From positions 183,343 to 247,342 of the forward strand of contig JBKJIJ010000004.1 in NCBI GenBank assembly GCA_046598525.1: 64,000 bases of DNA, read 5' to 3'. The position numbers and the translations under genes were made by a program. Below are positions 8,722 to 17,814 of the stretch, piece after piece. The first letter of the stretch is position 1, and each line of letters begins with the position of its first letter. This stretch comes from Methylotenera_A sp046598525 (GTDB lineage: Bacteria > Pseudomonadota > Gammaproteobacteria > Burkholderiales > Methylophilaceae). Below the pieces are notes generated by a model. The model saw nothing but the letters and a program-made list of their open reading frames with translations, made no database searches and had not been told where the DNA came from.

Positions 8722-9771
8722 TTATATTTCATTTATTAAATGTTGCGCAAGTAAATGTTGCGCCAGTTTTAAGTCGCTTAGCCAAGCGCCTTGCACTTTT
8801 CCGCCGTTTAACCAATCGCCGCATAAGCCAATTTTATTGGCGTTGTCATAGTGGAAAACGCTATCTAAATACTGTTCGCAATCGGCATAAAGCCAGCCAT
8901 GTAGTTGTTGGCTTTGTATTTTAATGGCCTGAGATGCGGCGTTTGAGCGTTGAATAATGTTTGAAAATTCGGCCAGCATAAGTTGCGCAAGGGCTGCTTT
9001 TTCATCATTAATATGCGCTTTGCTCCATTGGCTGGTGGCATGCAAAACCCAAGTTTCTGAGCTTGCGTTGGCTTGGTTTAAGCGGCCCGGTTTTGCGCTA
9101 TCTCGGGCTATCCAGCTTAATGGGCCGCTGTTAATAAATAAGCCATCAAACTCACAAAGTATGGTTTTGCTTAAATGCAGCATTAGCGCAAAGCATGGCT
9201 GCATCACAACGCTGGTGCTCATTTCATAGGCGCTGGATGCTACATTTTTAAGCAAAACGGCGGCTTGTGGCGCTGGTATGGCTAACATTATGGCATCGAA
9301 ATTTTCGGCGTATAAGCCGTGTTCTTTTGTATTAATTTGCCACTGTTGGGCTTGTTTATTGATGCCGATAACAGTGGATTCGGTTTGAATATTTAAGTTA
9401 TCTGCCAACCATTTGGCTGGTGCATTATTTTTGGGGTAGCCAACATAGCGTAATGTTTTAAGCGTTTGGTCGGAATCTTTAGCGCTAAAATGCTGGCCAT
9501 CGTGCACTTGAAGGTTGGGTTGCCATAATGCCGCAACGCCCGCTTTTAGCCAGCGCTCAACTTCTGCAAAAAATAGCGGATCGCGCGCGGTAAAGTATTG
9601 CGCGCCATGATCACACTGCCATTGCGGCGTTACGCGGGTGCTTAATCGGCCAGATGGGCCACGACTTTTTTCAAAAAGGGTGACATTAAAACCGGCATTT
9701 TGTAATGCGCTTGCGCAACTTAATCCGGCTATTCCAGCGCCTATAATGGCTACTTTAGAGGCTTGCAACAT
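8722..9771 (-). CDS. NAD(P)/FAD-dependent oxidoreductase (renalase/amine-oxidase-like)
   Basis: A 349-aa flavoprotein. The dinucleotide-binding motif KVAIIGAGIAGLSCASALQNAG opens the protein, followed by the second FAD contact LFEKSRGPSGRLSTR and the DHGAQYFTARD segment seen in bacterial renalase-like proteins. A C-terminal GLCGDWLNGGKVQGAWLSD motif completes the FAD site. The substrate is unknown. It follows the TIGR02450-type gene by 3 bp, so the two are co-transcribed. Confidence 0.85.
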   Translation of the reverse strand: MLQASKVAIIGAGIAGLSCASALQNAGFNVTLFEKSRGPSGRLSTRVTPQWQCDHGAQYFTARDPLFFAEVERWLKAGVAALWQPNLQVHDGQHFSAKDSDQTLKTLRYVGYPKNNAPAKWLADNLNIQTESTVIGINKQAQQWQINTKEHGLYAENFDAIMLAIPAPQAAVLLKNVASSAYEMSTSVVMQPCFALMLHLSKTILCEFDGLFINSGPLSWIARDSAKPGRLNQANASSETWVLHATSQWSKAHINDEKAALAQLMLAEFSNIIQRSNAASQAIKIQSQQLHGWLYADCEQYLDSVFHYDNANKIGLCGDWLNGGKVQGAWLSDLKLAQHLLAQHLINEI

Positions 9772-9774
9772 ACC

Positions 9775-10011
9775 TTATACCCAGCCTTGCAGCCAAATAG
9801 TGGCATCATTTAATTGCTGCCACGGCAATATTTGGGTGCGTTTAGAGTGTACGGCCTCTAACTCTATGTGCTCAATTGGCTGGCTCGGCAGGTCGGGTAC
9901 AATCAATTTAATCACCATAAAATGCTTTTCTTTAAAAGTCGGCGTTACCGCTGTCCATTTACTATTAAGCAGCTTTTTTGGGTTGGTGATGCGCTTTAAG
10001 GTTGCTTGCAT
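9775..10011 (-). CDS. TIGR02450-type small tryptophan-containing protein
   Basis: A 78-aa protein matching the small Trp-rich conserved family I know as TIGR02450: LKRITNPKKLLNSKWTAV, then EKHFMVIKL and a C-terminal WQQLNDATIWLQGW. Its function is unknown. It is immediately upstream of the flavoprotein gene, with only 3 bp between stop and start, so it leads a likely three-gene operon. Confidence 0.8.
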   Translation of the reverse strand: MQATLKRITNPKKLLNSKWTAVTPTFKEKHFMVIKLIVPDLPSQPIEHIELEAVHSKRTQILPWQQLNDATIWLQGWV

Positions 10012-10239
10012 ATTGGTTATTGGCTTGATTAAATGATGACGTTAAAGGGTTATCTAATAGGGCAAAAAGTTGGCTGATAAGTTGCTAAATTAACAGGCCA
10101 ATGCATGATTAAGTAATTTAATTGTGCTTGTGTTGGCTAACTAACATGCTAACTTGGCCCAAGTGTGCGTTAATATCTCCGAATGTGTTTTGTATTCACG
10201 CATGGCGAATAAATTTTGGCGTTAAATAGAAAGGTTGTT

Positions 10240-10632
10240 ATGGCTATTGGTTGGCTGGCAATATTAAAAGCAGTGCCGTGGGCAGAAGTGGCAAGAAAAG
10301 CGCCAGAGATTGCCGATAGCGCCAAAAAATTGTGGGGCAATGTGGCGCGAAAATCACCTCAGCCAGAATCTGAAATGCGCATTGTATATGCATCCGATGA
10401 TGACGGTGTTAACGCTTTAAAAAATCGGCTGGCTAAAGTAGAGGCCGCTAATGCAGAGCTGCACAGCCAAATGCTGACCACATCTGAGTTAATTAAAGCG
10501 CTGGCCGAGCAAAACACGCAACTAATTGATAATGTTGAATTAAACCGTAAGCGCATCACTAAGTTGACCTACTTGACTATTGTTATCGGCATTATCGCGC
10601 TGTATTGTTTGGTTAAAATAATCAACAGTTAA
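10240..10632 (+). CDS. hypothetical coiled-coil membrane protein
   Basis: A 130-aa protein with a short N-terminal hydrophobic patch (MAIGWLAILKAVPW), a predicted coiled coil at about 65-105 (ALKNRLAKVEAANAELHSQ) and a C-terminal transmembrane helix (LTIVIGIIALYCLVKII). It probably anchors a cytoplasmic coiled coil to the inner membrane. I choose ATG 10240, preceded by AGAAAGG, over the upstream TTG. No family is recognised. Confidence 0.65.
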   Translation: MAIGWLAILKAVPWAEVARKAPEIADSAKKLWGNVARKSPQPESEMRIVYASDDDGVNALKNRLAKVEAANAELHSQMLTTSELIKALAEQNTQLIDNVELNRKRITKLTYLTIVIGIIALYCLVKIINS

Positions 10633-10690
10633 TCGCATATGCTTAATTTATTGTGTTTGAATTAATCATTATTTTAATAGTCATTTAACA

Positions 10691-11314
10691 ATGATGAACA
10701 CCTATTCCCTGCCCTTGTTTCCGCTTAATTCGGTGATTTGCCCTGGCGGCTTAATGCCACTGCGAATTTTTGAAGCGCGCTATTTGGATATGGTTAAAAG
10801 CTGCCTTAGAAACAAAACATCGTTTGCCATTGTGGCCGTTATGCCAGAAGAAGAAGCCAAGCTAGAAGGCAATTTTCCATTTGCAAGTACAGGCACATTG
10901 GTAGGTATTACCAATGCCGATGTGACTACTGTGGGCCTGATGATGATTCATTGCGTTGGGCAGCACCGGGTTAAGGTGCATGCGTTTGCACAACAGGCAG
11001 ACGGCTTGCTGATAGGTGAAGTGAGTGATATTGCCAATGATATTGCATCGCCAATACCGGAAGATTTAAACATTATTAGCGCCAGATTAAAACGCTTGCT
11101 TGAATCGCTGCCCAGCCAAGGTGTGCTGCCGGCCGATATTCCTATTATTGAGCCTTATCAATTTAACGATGCATCATGGGTGGCCAACCGTTGGGTTGAG
11201 CTGCTTGATTTGCCCTTGCTGCAAAAGCAACGCTTGATGCAACTGGATAGCCCCATTGTGCGCTTAGAGCTTATTTATGATATTTTGGGTGTAGATACCG
11301 ATCAATCGGCTTAA
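10691..11314 (+). CDS. Lon N-terminal (substrate-binding) domain protein
   Basis: A 207-aa protein made of only the Lon-protease N-terminal domain: LPLFPLNSVICPGGLMPLRIFEARYLDMV, a family hallmark, then GTLVGITN and HRVKVHAF strands. It has no AAA or protease part. Such stand-alone proteins are common in beta- and gammaproteobacteria, and their role is unknown. There is no strong Shine-Dalgarno. It may be co-transcribed with the gene at 11351. Confidence 0.85.
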   Translation: MMNTYSLPLFPLNSVICPGGLMPLRIFEARYLDMVKSCLRNKTSFAIVAVMPEEEAKLEGNFPFASTGTLVGITNADVTTVGLMMIHCVGQHRVKVHAFAQQADGLLIGEVSDIANDIASPIPEDLNIISARLKRLLESLPSQGVLPADIPIIEPYQFNDASWVANRWVELLDLPLLQKQRLMQLDSPIVRLELIYDILGVDTDQSA

Positions 11315-11350
11315 TTAAAGCCAACTTAAACAAACAACTCGTTAAACCAA

Positions 11351-11632
11351 ATGCACATTCAAAATAGTTTTGAGCTGGAATTTATTGCTTACCTATCCAT
11401 GCATTTAGAAAATATGGCGTGCGAACAGACCAAAAGCGATAACGCTAAACAGCGCGATCGCTATTCACAACTGATTGTATTTATTCAAGAATCTTCATTT
11501 GAGCAAGCTTACGAAAAATACAAACAAATTGCCTTGGCCGATACAGCCATAGAAAACTTCAGCGAATCCACCATAAAAATGGCGCAGCGCTTGGCTAGAA
11601 TGGACATGGGATTGCCTTTGGTGATTGATTAA
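11351..11632 (+). CDS. small hypothetical helical protein
   Basis: A 93-aa, largely helical soluble protein (MHIQNSFELEFIAYLSMHLENMACEQ at the start, KMAQRLARMDMGLPLVID at the end). I do not recognise it. It starts 36 bp after the Lon-N gene on the same strand, so an operon is plausible. The ribosome site is poor. Confidence 0.55.
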   Translation: MHIQNSFELEFIAYLSMHLENMACEQTKSDNAKQRDRYSQLIVFIQESSFEQAYEKYKQIALADTAIENFSESTIKMAQRLARMDMGLPLVID

Positions 11633-11737
11633 ATTAGCTAAATTAAATAAAAGTTTAGCGGTATTGGCTATGTATCTTTATTGAACTTATCCTTAAATAA
11701 ATTGGCCTTAATAGCTTAATTTGAAAAAGGATATGGT

Positions 11738-12073
11738 ATGAAAAAAACAGCTTTGTTGTGCGTTGTCGCTTGCTCTTTAGGCTTATCACAAATGGCTTTT
11801 GCTAATCATCATGAAGAAGGTAAAGCCAAGGATGGCGCGAAATGTGAAGGCATGGCGCACGGTAACTTTAGTATTTCTGGTTTAGATGCCAATAAAGACG
11901 GCGCTATTAGCCAAGCCGAATATTTGGATGGCGATAAAACCAATAATGAAAAAACTTTTAAGCATATTGATGCCAATAGCGACGGCAAATTAGACCAAGC
12001 GGAACAAGCTGAAATTGAAGCGGTTTATAAAGCCATTCATCAAGACCCAAAAGCCAAAAACATCAGCATTTAA
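11738..12073 (+). CDS. periplasmic EF-hand protein
   Basis: A 111-aa protein with a Sec signal peptide (MKKTALLCVVACSLGLSQMAFA) and two canonical EF-hand loops, DANKDGAISQAEY and DANSDGKLDQAEQ, in the mature part. It should bind calcium or a similar ion in the periplasm. Unlike lanmodulin it has two loops, not four, and lacks the proline at loop position 2. AAAAAGGATATGGT precedes the ATG. It lies 131 bp upstream of pqqA. Confidence 0.82.
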   Translation: MKKTALLCVVACSLGLSQMAFANHHEEGKAKDGAKCEGMAHGNFSISGLDANKDGAISQAEYLDGDKTNNEKTFKHIDANSDGKLDQAEQAEIEAVYKAIHQDPKAKNISI

Positions 12074-12204
12074 CGCCATGTTGTTTTAAGTAAATTCATG
12101 AGTGTTTATTGCGTGTTGTGCATAGGGTAAAATTTTTGGTAGTGCGTAATATGTAGCACATGCAAGACGAACTTGCAAAACCCAACTAACTTAAAGGATT
12201 TATC

Positions 12205-12276
12205 ATGTGGACAACACCAGCAGCTACTGAAATGCGTTTTGGCTTTGAAGTAACAATGTACGTAATGAACAAGTAA
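12205..12276 (+). CDS. pqqA: PqqA, pyrroloquinoline quinone precursor peptide (copy 1)
   Basis: A 23-aa peptide starting MWTTPAATEM and ending TMYVMNK, with the conserved Glu15 and Tyr19 that PqqE cross-links to make the PQQ backbone. AAAGGA precedes the ATG. A strong terminator follows directly, so the gene is transcribed alone. No pqqBCDE genes lie in this window. An identical peptide is encoded at 35730-35801 on the other strand. Confidence 0.96.
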   Translation: MWTTPAATEMRFGFEVTMYVMNK

Positions 12277-12295
12277 TTCGTCTGACCAAATTTAA

Positions 12296-12327
12296 AAGGC
12301 CTATTCAGGAATGAATAGGCCTTTTTT
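12296..12327 (+). terminator. intrinsic terminator of pqqA copy 1
   Basis: AAGGCCTATTC (12296-12306) and GAATAGGCCTT (12313-12323) form a perfect 11-bp stem with a 6-nt loop, followed by a run of T. Confidence 0.92.
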
Positions 12328-12376
12328 ATAACCAAATTTAGCGCATAAGCGGCTATCCGTTAACACTTAGCTGCAA

Positions 12377-12589
12377 TTACGGAATACCAATCACTTTTAG
12401 GTATTCTTCAAGCGTTAAAGTCAGCTGCTGCAGTGAATTATTCACTTCATCCAAATGCGTATTCGAATCTAGGTGCAATTTTTCTAGCAATTCTTTGTGT
12501 TTTTCAATGGCGTTAACATGCTGTTCAAATTTAATCTTTTTAATTTCTGGTTTAATTGAATCAGGTTTTTCCAATTTTGGCTCTGTCAT
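12377..12589 (-). CDS. small hypothetical coiled-coil protein
   Basis: A 70-aa, charged, helical protein (HVNAIEKHKELLEKLHLDSN, then DEVNNSLQQLTLTLEEYLKVIG). Not recognised. AGGAGCAAGCCGCC before the ATG is a good ribosome site, which supports it as a real gene. It is convergent with pqqA across the terminator. Confidence 0.65.
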   Translation of the reverse strand: MTEPKLEKPDSIKPEIKKIKFEQHVNAIEKHKELLEKLHLDSNTHLDEVNNSLQQLTLTLEEYLKVIGIP

Positions 12590-12664
12590 GGCGGCTTGCT
12601 CCTATTAACGAATCACTATTATAACGGCTTTACATCGCCACACATGGCGCCAATCCATTTGCCG

Positions 12665-13141
12665 CTAATCCGCTTGCTCATTCACGGCATTGCCTTGCGC
12701 TAGGCCATTAAATTTGGTTTTGCCACTAAAGCTTTCGGCGCTAGTAATCGTGCCTTCGGCCGTGCCTGTGCCTTTTAAATCGGCACTATCACACACAAAA
12801 TCCATTTTGTAATTGTTGCCAGTGCGGTTTGAATTTTTGGTAATGCAGCCTAAATTATTTTCGCCAAAAATAGGCGGTGCTTTTTGGCTAGCCATTTCTG
12901 GCGTAATGCAGGCTTTAGATAAAGCGGCGCCATTTTCAATCGGCGGAATCTCAAGCCCGTATTCGGTGGCAAGGTCTTTAATGCTTTGCATTTGGTCGGC
13001 GGGAATATGCGGCACCAACAATAATAAATCAGAAGAAGTCGCGATTTCCCATAATCCTGGGCGCAAGTTTGTTTCTGCCGGCTGTGCTGAGTGCGCCGAT
13101 GCTGCCATGGATAATAAAGCTAAAGCGATGATTTTATGCAT
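12665..13141 (-). CDS. DUF3617 family exported protein
   Basis: A 158-aa protein with a signal peptide (MHKIIALALLSMAASAHSA) and the DUF3617 pattern: LRPGLWEI near the start of the mature chain, paired cysteines (SKACIT, LGCITK, DFVCDS), and a C-terminal GTAEGTITSAESFSGKTKF strand pattern. Function unknown; periplasmic by its signal. Confidence 0.8.
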   Translation of the reverse strand: MHKIIALALLSMAASAHSAQPAETNLRPGLWEIATSSDLLLLVPHIPADQMQSIKDLATEYGLEIPPIENGAALSKACITPEMASQKAPPIFGENNLGCITKNSNRTGNNYKMDFVCDSADLKGTGTAEGTITSAESFSGKTKFNGLAQGNAVNEQAD

Positions 13142-13201
13142 AAATAGCCTTTAAAGTGGGTGGATAATTTTCATTATCCACCCTTAACGCTTTAATAAAA
13201 A

Positions 13202-13597
13202 TTATTTTGTAGCAGGAGCTGCCGCTTCAGGCTGAGTAGGCTGAATTTGGTTGCCTTTTGTAGTGCCGTGGTTATCTTCTTTCGCTTTTAAAACCTTATT
13301 TTTGCCTGCATTGCGCGCTTTTGAATCTTGAGCAGGGCCTTTGTCAGTACGTTTGTTTTGATCAACCACTTGAGGGCTGTTTGCATTACCAAGATTGCTT
13401 GAATCGTCTGATGGTGCTGTTTGGTAAGCGTCCGATGCGCCTTTATAGGTGCGGCTTTGTTGCTGAATAACTTGTGGCGAATCTGATGTGCCTAAATTGC
13501 TCGCGTCATCTTTATTTTCGGTACTGGTTGCCGCATGCGCTGAAAGCGAGCCAACAGTTAATAATGATGCCAATAGTGCTGTAGTTAATTTGTTCAT
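13202..13597 (-). CDS. exported protein with internal repeats
   Basis: A 131-aa protein with a signal peptide ending SAHA. The mature part holds two copies of a unit, SNLGTSDSPQVIQQQSRTYKG and SNLGNANSPQVVDQNKRTDKG-like, each preceded by Asp/Ser. The tail is polar, lysine- and glutamine-rich, and probably disordered. Not recognised. It follows on the same strand before the DUF3617 gene and appears separately transcribed. Confidence 0.65.
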   Translation of the reverse strand: MNKLTTALLASLLTVGSLSAHAATSTENKDDASNLGTSDSPQVIQQQSRTYKGASDAYQTAPSDDSSNLGNANSPQVVDQNKRTDKGPAQDSKARNAGKNKVLKAKEDNHGTTKGNQIQPTQPEAAAPATK

Positions 13598-13745
13598 TTA
13601 TGTCTTCTTTAAAAAATAAATATCGAACACACATTTAATCAATGATTAAACAAGGTATGCATAGGGTTAGTCTGAATTTACTGTAGGAAAACGCTCACCT
13701 TTAAATATAACCATGTGAATATAAGCAAGTGAATATGGCCAAGTT

Positions 13746-14420
13746 TTATTTAGCCATTTGAGTGCGCATTTCAATAAGGCGCGCTTCAAAAGTTTGCTTT
13801 AATAATGGCGCTAACGATGCGACTTTTAGCGCGCGCTGTAATAAAGCGCTATCGCCTTCACCTAATTTTTGCATGCCCAGTGTGCTGCGAATACTAATGG
13901 CTTGAGGGTCACGCTCAATAATGCTAATAGGGTCGTTAGCCTCAACCACACCCGTTTGAATTACGCGTAAATAAAAGCCACTTTTGCCGCTAGTTAAAAA
14001 CTCATCCAAAATGTCTGGGTGGCTAATTTTGTGACCAAATTTAAAACAAGGTGTGCGTGGCATGGTTACTTGCACCACGGCGCCTGTTTTGGCATCACCA
14101 ATTTGCAAAATATCGCCAATGCAAATGTCCTCTTCTAGCAAGCCTGTAACAGTGAAATTTTCACCAAAAGTACCATAAGCTAAATTGGGCATTTTAAGGC
14201 GATATTGCCAATAAGCGTAGTGCTCAAAAGGGTAGCAATAAGCCGCTTGGTGCTCGCCACCATGCACGCTGCTGTCTGCTTGGCTATCGCCCACAAGCGT
14301 TAATTTACCCAACCAAACGCAGCCTTGAACAGGCGTTTTATAGATACCTGTTGGCACTTGTTGGCCGTTAATTTGCACCAACTTGGTTGGCGAGATATTC
14401 ACTGAAAGTAGTCTCATCAT
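13746..14420 (-). CDS. MOSC domain protein (YiiM-like)
   Basis: A 224-aa protein of the MOSC family: GDSQADSSVHGGEHQAAYCYPFEHY, then YGTFGENFTVTGL, PRTPCFKFGHKI with the conserved cysteine, and GKSGFYLRVIQTG. YiiM-type proteins reduce N-hydroxylated compounds using a molybdenum cofactor bound at that cysteine. Single gene, full length. Confidence 0.9.
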   Translation of the reverse strand: MMRLLSVNISPTKLVQINGQQVPTGIYKTPVQGCVWLGKLTLVGDSQADSSVHGGEHQAAYCYPFEHYAYWQYRLKMPNLAYGTFGENFTVTGLLEEDICIGDILQIGDAKTGAVVQVTMPRTPCFKFGHKISHPDILDEFLTSGKSGFYLRVIQTGVVEANDPISIIERDPQAISIRSTLGMQKLGEGDSALLQRALKVASLAPLLKQTFEARLIEMRTQMAK

Positions 14421-14581
14421 TTTGTTATCAAAAAATATTACGCAAATATTAATGATGATTGCGCATTAAAAAAATACGCGATTTGACGTATAGCGCTATT
14501 GCACACTGATTTAGATGCAAAAACATTGTCGTGTGAGTTATTATGACGATAACTATTAAACACCATGTTCAAGTGTAAAAA

Positions 14582-15526
14582 ATGACCAATCCAAACCTAC
14601 CTGTCGAAGTTGATAGTGCCGTTTATAAAACTTTATTAGAATCGACTAACGCGATTCCGTGGAAACTGGATTGGGCGACCATGAAGTTTGAATATATTGG
14701 GCCGCAAATTGAAAAGCTATTGGGCTGGCCGCAAGCCAGTTGGGCCACTTCACAAGATTGGATTGATAGAATGCACCCAGAAGATAAAGCTTGGGTGGTG
14801 GATTATTGCATTGCAAAATCCATAGAAGGCGAAGACCATGAGGCCGATTATCGCGCCATGACCAAAGATGGAAATTATGTGTGGATTCGCGATGTGGTGC
14901 ATGTGGTGCGCCACCCAGATGGCACGGCCAACGCGCTAATGGGTTTTATGTTTGATATTAGTGAGCGCAAAAAAACCGAAGAAAAATTAATTACCCTGCA
15001 AAAAAAATTAGAAGAATTTTCGTTTAAAGATGGCTTAACGGGCGTGGCGAATCGGCGAATGTTTGATTCGGTGATGGAAGTAGAATGGCTGAATGCGCGC
15101 CGCAACAACCAACCGCTATCATTAATTATGCTGGATATTGATTATTTTAAACAATATAACGACCATTACGGCCATATTCAGGGCGATGATTCTTTAAAGC
15201 GTGTGGCGCATGTGTTAAGCGCTGTGGCCACACGTTCGCGTGATTTTTGTGCGCGATTTGGTGGTGAGGAATTTGTGCTGATATTGCCAGAAACCGATGC
15301 TGTTGCCGCCAAAAAAGTGGCCGAGCGTTGCCATCAAGTGATATTTAAAGAACAAATTTTGCATGCAAAATCAGCCGTAAGCCAATTGCTAACTATTAGC
15401 ACAGGCGTTGGCACGATTATTCCCGCGGCGCAAGATGAGCCGCTAGCGTTTATTCATGAAGTAGATAGGCGCCTATACCTAGCCAAGCAAACAGGCCGAA
15501 ACCGTATCGTAAACGCATCCGATTAA
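14582..15526 (+). CDS. PAS-domain diguanylate cyclase (GGDEF)
   Basis: A 314-aa soluble signalling protein. The PAS/PAC fold covers about 10-130 (IPWKLDWATMKFEYIGPQIE, then MGFMFDISERKKTEEKL). A short coiled linker follows and then a GGDEF domain with the catalytic FGGEEF motif near residue 220. It should make cyclic di-GMP in response to a PAS-sensed signal. It overlaps the convergent gene by 4 bp. Confidence 0.92.
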   Translation: MTNPNLPVEVDSAVYKTLLESTNAIPWKLDWATMKFEYIGPQIEKLLGWPQASWATSQDWIDRMHPEDKAWVVDYCIAKSIEGEDHEADYRAMTKDGNYVWIRDVVHVVRHPDGTANALMGFMFDISERKKTEEKLITLQKKLEEFSFKDGLTGVANRRMFDSVMEVEWLNARRNNQPLSLIMLDIDYFKQYNDHYGHIQGDDSLKRVAHVLSAVATRSRDFCARFGGEEFVLILPETDAVAAKKVAERCHQVIFKEQILHAKSAVSQLLTISTGVGTIIPAAQDEPLAFIHEVDRRLYLAKQTGRNRIVNASD

Positions 15527-15975
15527 TTAGACTTTTGATTGTTTTTTAGCCAATAATCGGGGCGATTAGCTACTGGCGCAAATAGTTGCATATCAGCCCT
15601 GCTTAAGCTGGTTAGCGCTTCGCTGATAGAGATTTTATTTTTGGCGGCATTAATCGTTGCAACTGGCTGGGCGTATGTTAGCCAAGCGGGGTTTTGTTTA
15701 TAGCCGTTGTCAGACATGCACTGTTCAATTACATTGGTTTTTTTGGCCAAGCGCAGCAACATTTGAAACTCAATAATTGGCACATCGTTTGCCACCGCTC
15801 TTTCACCAAAATCCAAGCATCTATCACCCATTTTAGCTAATTCGGCCTGCAATTTTATTTGCGCTTGGCTTAATTTTGGCTTGGTTTGCAGGCCATTTTT
15901 AGCGTACAAAAAGTAAATACTCACCGCTAAAACAGCCAATAAAATCATGCCAATTTTGATATTGAATTTAAACAT
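15523..15975 (-). CDS. hypothetical membrane-anchored protein
   Basis: A 150-aa protein with one N-terminal transmembrane helix (IGMILLAVLAVSIYFLYA) and a periplasmic helical part containing two cysteines (DRCLDFGER, EQCMSDNGY) that may form a disulfide. Not recognised. It converges with the GGDEF gene, sharing 4 bp. Confidence 0.6.
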   Translation of the reverse strand: MFKFNIKIGMILLAVLAVSIYFLYAKNGLQTKPKLSQAQIKLQAELAKMGDRCLDFGERAVANDVPIIEFQMLLRLAKKTNVIEQCMSDNGYKQNPAWLTYAQPVATINAAKNKISISEALTSLSRADMQLFAPVANRPDYWLKNNQKSN

Positions 15976-16029
15976 GATTTTTACCTCGGCTAAATGTTGA
16001 TATTGGCTTGCAATACCTAGACTGGTTTC

Positions 16030-16536
16030 TTAGGATTTAATTCGCAAAAAATCTGGCTTGCCCAAATCAACACCGTTATGGCGCAAAATATTGTAGGTAG
16101 TAGTTACATGAAAATACACGTTTGGCATCACCCATTTCAGTAGGTAATCTTGCCCAGTAAATTTAAGCTCAATTTTGCGCACCATAATTGTAATATCGCG
16201 TGTTTCGGCATTGCTTAATTGTGCAGGCGTTACGCTTTCAATAAACGCAACCGTTTTGGCAATGCGCGCTTGCAATTGTTCAAAAGTGGTTTCGTCATCT
16301 TCATATTTTGGTATCTCAACGCCGGCTAATCGTGCCGCCGCGCCCTTGCTCATGTCGGTGGCAATTTGCACTTGTCTGGTAAGCGGATACATATCCGGAA
16401 AAAGCCGTGCATTTAATAAAACGCTATGCTCAATTTTTTTGGCATCAGCATATTCCTCACCCTTTTTTAAAATATGGCTTAAACTTTTTAAGGTGTGAAT
16501 CAGCGGCAAAATGGCCGCATCAAACATTGATAGCAT
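16030..16536 (-). CDS. DUF1993 family protein (DinB-like helical)
   Basis: A 168-aa protein with the DUF1993 pattern: LSHILKKGEEYADAKK, LFPDMYPLTRQVQIATDMSKGAAARLAG, and a C-terminal PNVYFHVTTTYNILRHNGVDLGKPDFL. The fold belongs to the DinB/YfiT four-helix group; its biochemical role is unknown. AAAGGAAAACACC before the ATG is a good ribosome site. Confidence 0.88.
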   Translation of the reverse strand: MLSMFDAAILPLIHTLKSLSHILKKGEEYADAKKIEHSVLLNARLFPDMYPLTRQVQIATDMSKGAAARLAGVEIPKYEDDETTFEQLQARIAKTVAFIESVTPAQLSNAETRDITIMVRKIELKFTGQDYLLKWVMPNVYFHVTTTYNILRHNGVDLGKPDFLRIKS

Positions 16537-16687
16537 GGTGTTTTCCTTTAATTAAATACAAATTAAACCTATTGTAGAGCGAATTTTGGCTAATTCAACT
16601 CATTTGTCATTCAGTTTAAATTAAACTGTTATATGCTGGCTACAGCGTGTTTTATGCGCTTATTTCAATATTTTTACAGGATTTGTA

Positions 16688-17710
16688 TTGCAATCTTTTC
16701 ATCAAGTTTTAAAGCAACGCCTGCCAAATGTAACGCTGACCAAGCTGTTAATCGCCATTAATGTGTTGGTTTTTGCGGCCATGCTTGTTGGCGGCGCTGG
16801 TTTTTGGCACTCACCCAATGGTATACAGCTTACTTGGGGCGCCAATTTTGGCCCAGCCACGCAAGATGGCGAATGGTGGCGACTATTTACCGCCATGTTT
16901 TTGCATTTTGGCGCCATGCACTTGGTGCTTAACTGCTACGCCCTGTGGGATGCGGGCCAGCTGGCAGAACGCATGTACGGCCATGGCCGATTTTTAGCCA
17001 TTTACCTATTAAGCGGCTTGGGCGGCAATTTATTATCACTAGTGGTGCAAGGCAATTCAGCCGTTTCTGGTGGCGCATCTGGCGCTATTTTTGGTGTTTA
17101 TGCCGCCGTGCTGGTTTTTTTATGGCGTGAACGCGCCGCTATTCACGCCTATGAATTCCGTTGGCTATTTGGCGCGGGTTGCGCATTTGCGGTGCTGACT
17201 ATTGTGCTGGGTTTTGTGATTCCAGGCATTGATAACGCCGCCCATATTGGTGGATTTATCACAGGCTTATTGGCCAGCATTATTTTTTCGCAAACCATTA
17301 CCGCACGCGTTATGCCAACCAGATTCAGCGTTGGCGCGGTTTTAGCCACCATTGTGGCTGGCGTTTTATTATTCAAAAACATTCCGCCACCCACGTATCG
17401 TTGGAGTGATGAGCTATTGTTACGCAGCCAAATCAACGCTTTTTTGTATCAAGATCAAGCTATTAATCGCTCTTGGCTAGAAATTATGCATGATAGCAAG
17501 CAAGGCAAAGCCAGCTTAGACGAGCTGGCGGGCAAGATTGATTATTCGATTAGCGAACCGTATGAACAAAGTTTTGAGCGATTATCGCAACTGCCCAGCG
17601 ACCCTAAATTGCCATCTGCTGCGCAATTAGAAAATATTTTGCGCTATGCCGAACAGCGCAAAGACGCCAGTAAAGCGCTGGCGGATAGGCTAAGAGAGCA
17701 AGCGCCTTAA
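16688..17710 (+). CDS. rhomboid family intramembrane serine protease
   Basis: A 340-aa, multi-pass inner-membrane protein. It shows the rhomboid signatures HLVLNCYALW, the catalytic serine in VSGGASGAIFGVY and the catalytic histidine in DNAAHIGGFITG. After six or seven helices comes a long soluble C-terminal extension (from about 230) ending in a helical, charged tail. The start is TTG 16688, with AGGAT upstream; the first in-frame ATG would remove the first helix. Confidence 0.9.
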   Translation: MQSFHQVLKQRLPNVTLTKLLIAINVLVFAAMLVGGAGFWHSPNGIQLTWGANFGPATQDGEWWRLFTAMFLHFGAMHLVLNCYALWDAGQLAERMYGHGRFLAIYLLSGLGGNLLSLVVQGNSAVSGGASGAIFGVYAAVLVFLWRERAAIHAYEFRWLFGAGCAFAVLTIVLGFVIPGIDNAAHIGGFITGLLASIIFSQTITARVMPTRFSVGAVLATIVAGVLLFKNIPPPTYRWSDELLLRSQINAFLYQDQAINRSWLEIMHDSKQGKASLDELAGKIDYSISEPYEQSFERLSQLPSDPKLPSAAQLENILRYAEQRKDASKALADRLREQAP

Positions 17711-17814
17711 GCGCCTTAAGCCCAATATACTAAAACCAATAAGCTAAAATATTCTACCTATATTGCGTCATCAGTCTATGATGAAACGATTATTACTAAC
17801 GCTGGAGAATCATC

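Noticed and set aside
8544..8924. 126-aa plus-strand frame
   Set aside because: Antisense to the flavoprotein and small-protein genes, both better supported.
9638..10036. 132-aa plus-strand frame
   Set aside because: Antisense across the start of the flavoprotein and the TIGR02450-type gene; a shadow.
11738..12073. Lanmodulin
   Set aside because: Only two EF-hands, no Pro at loop position 2, so lanthanide specificity cannot be claimed.
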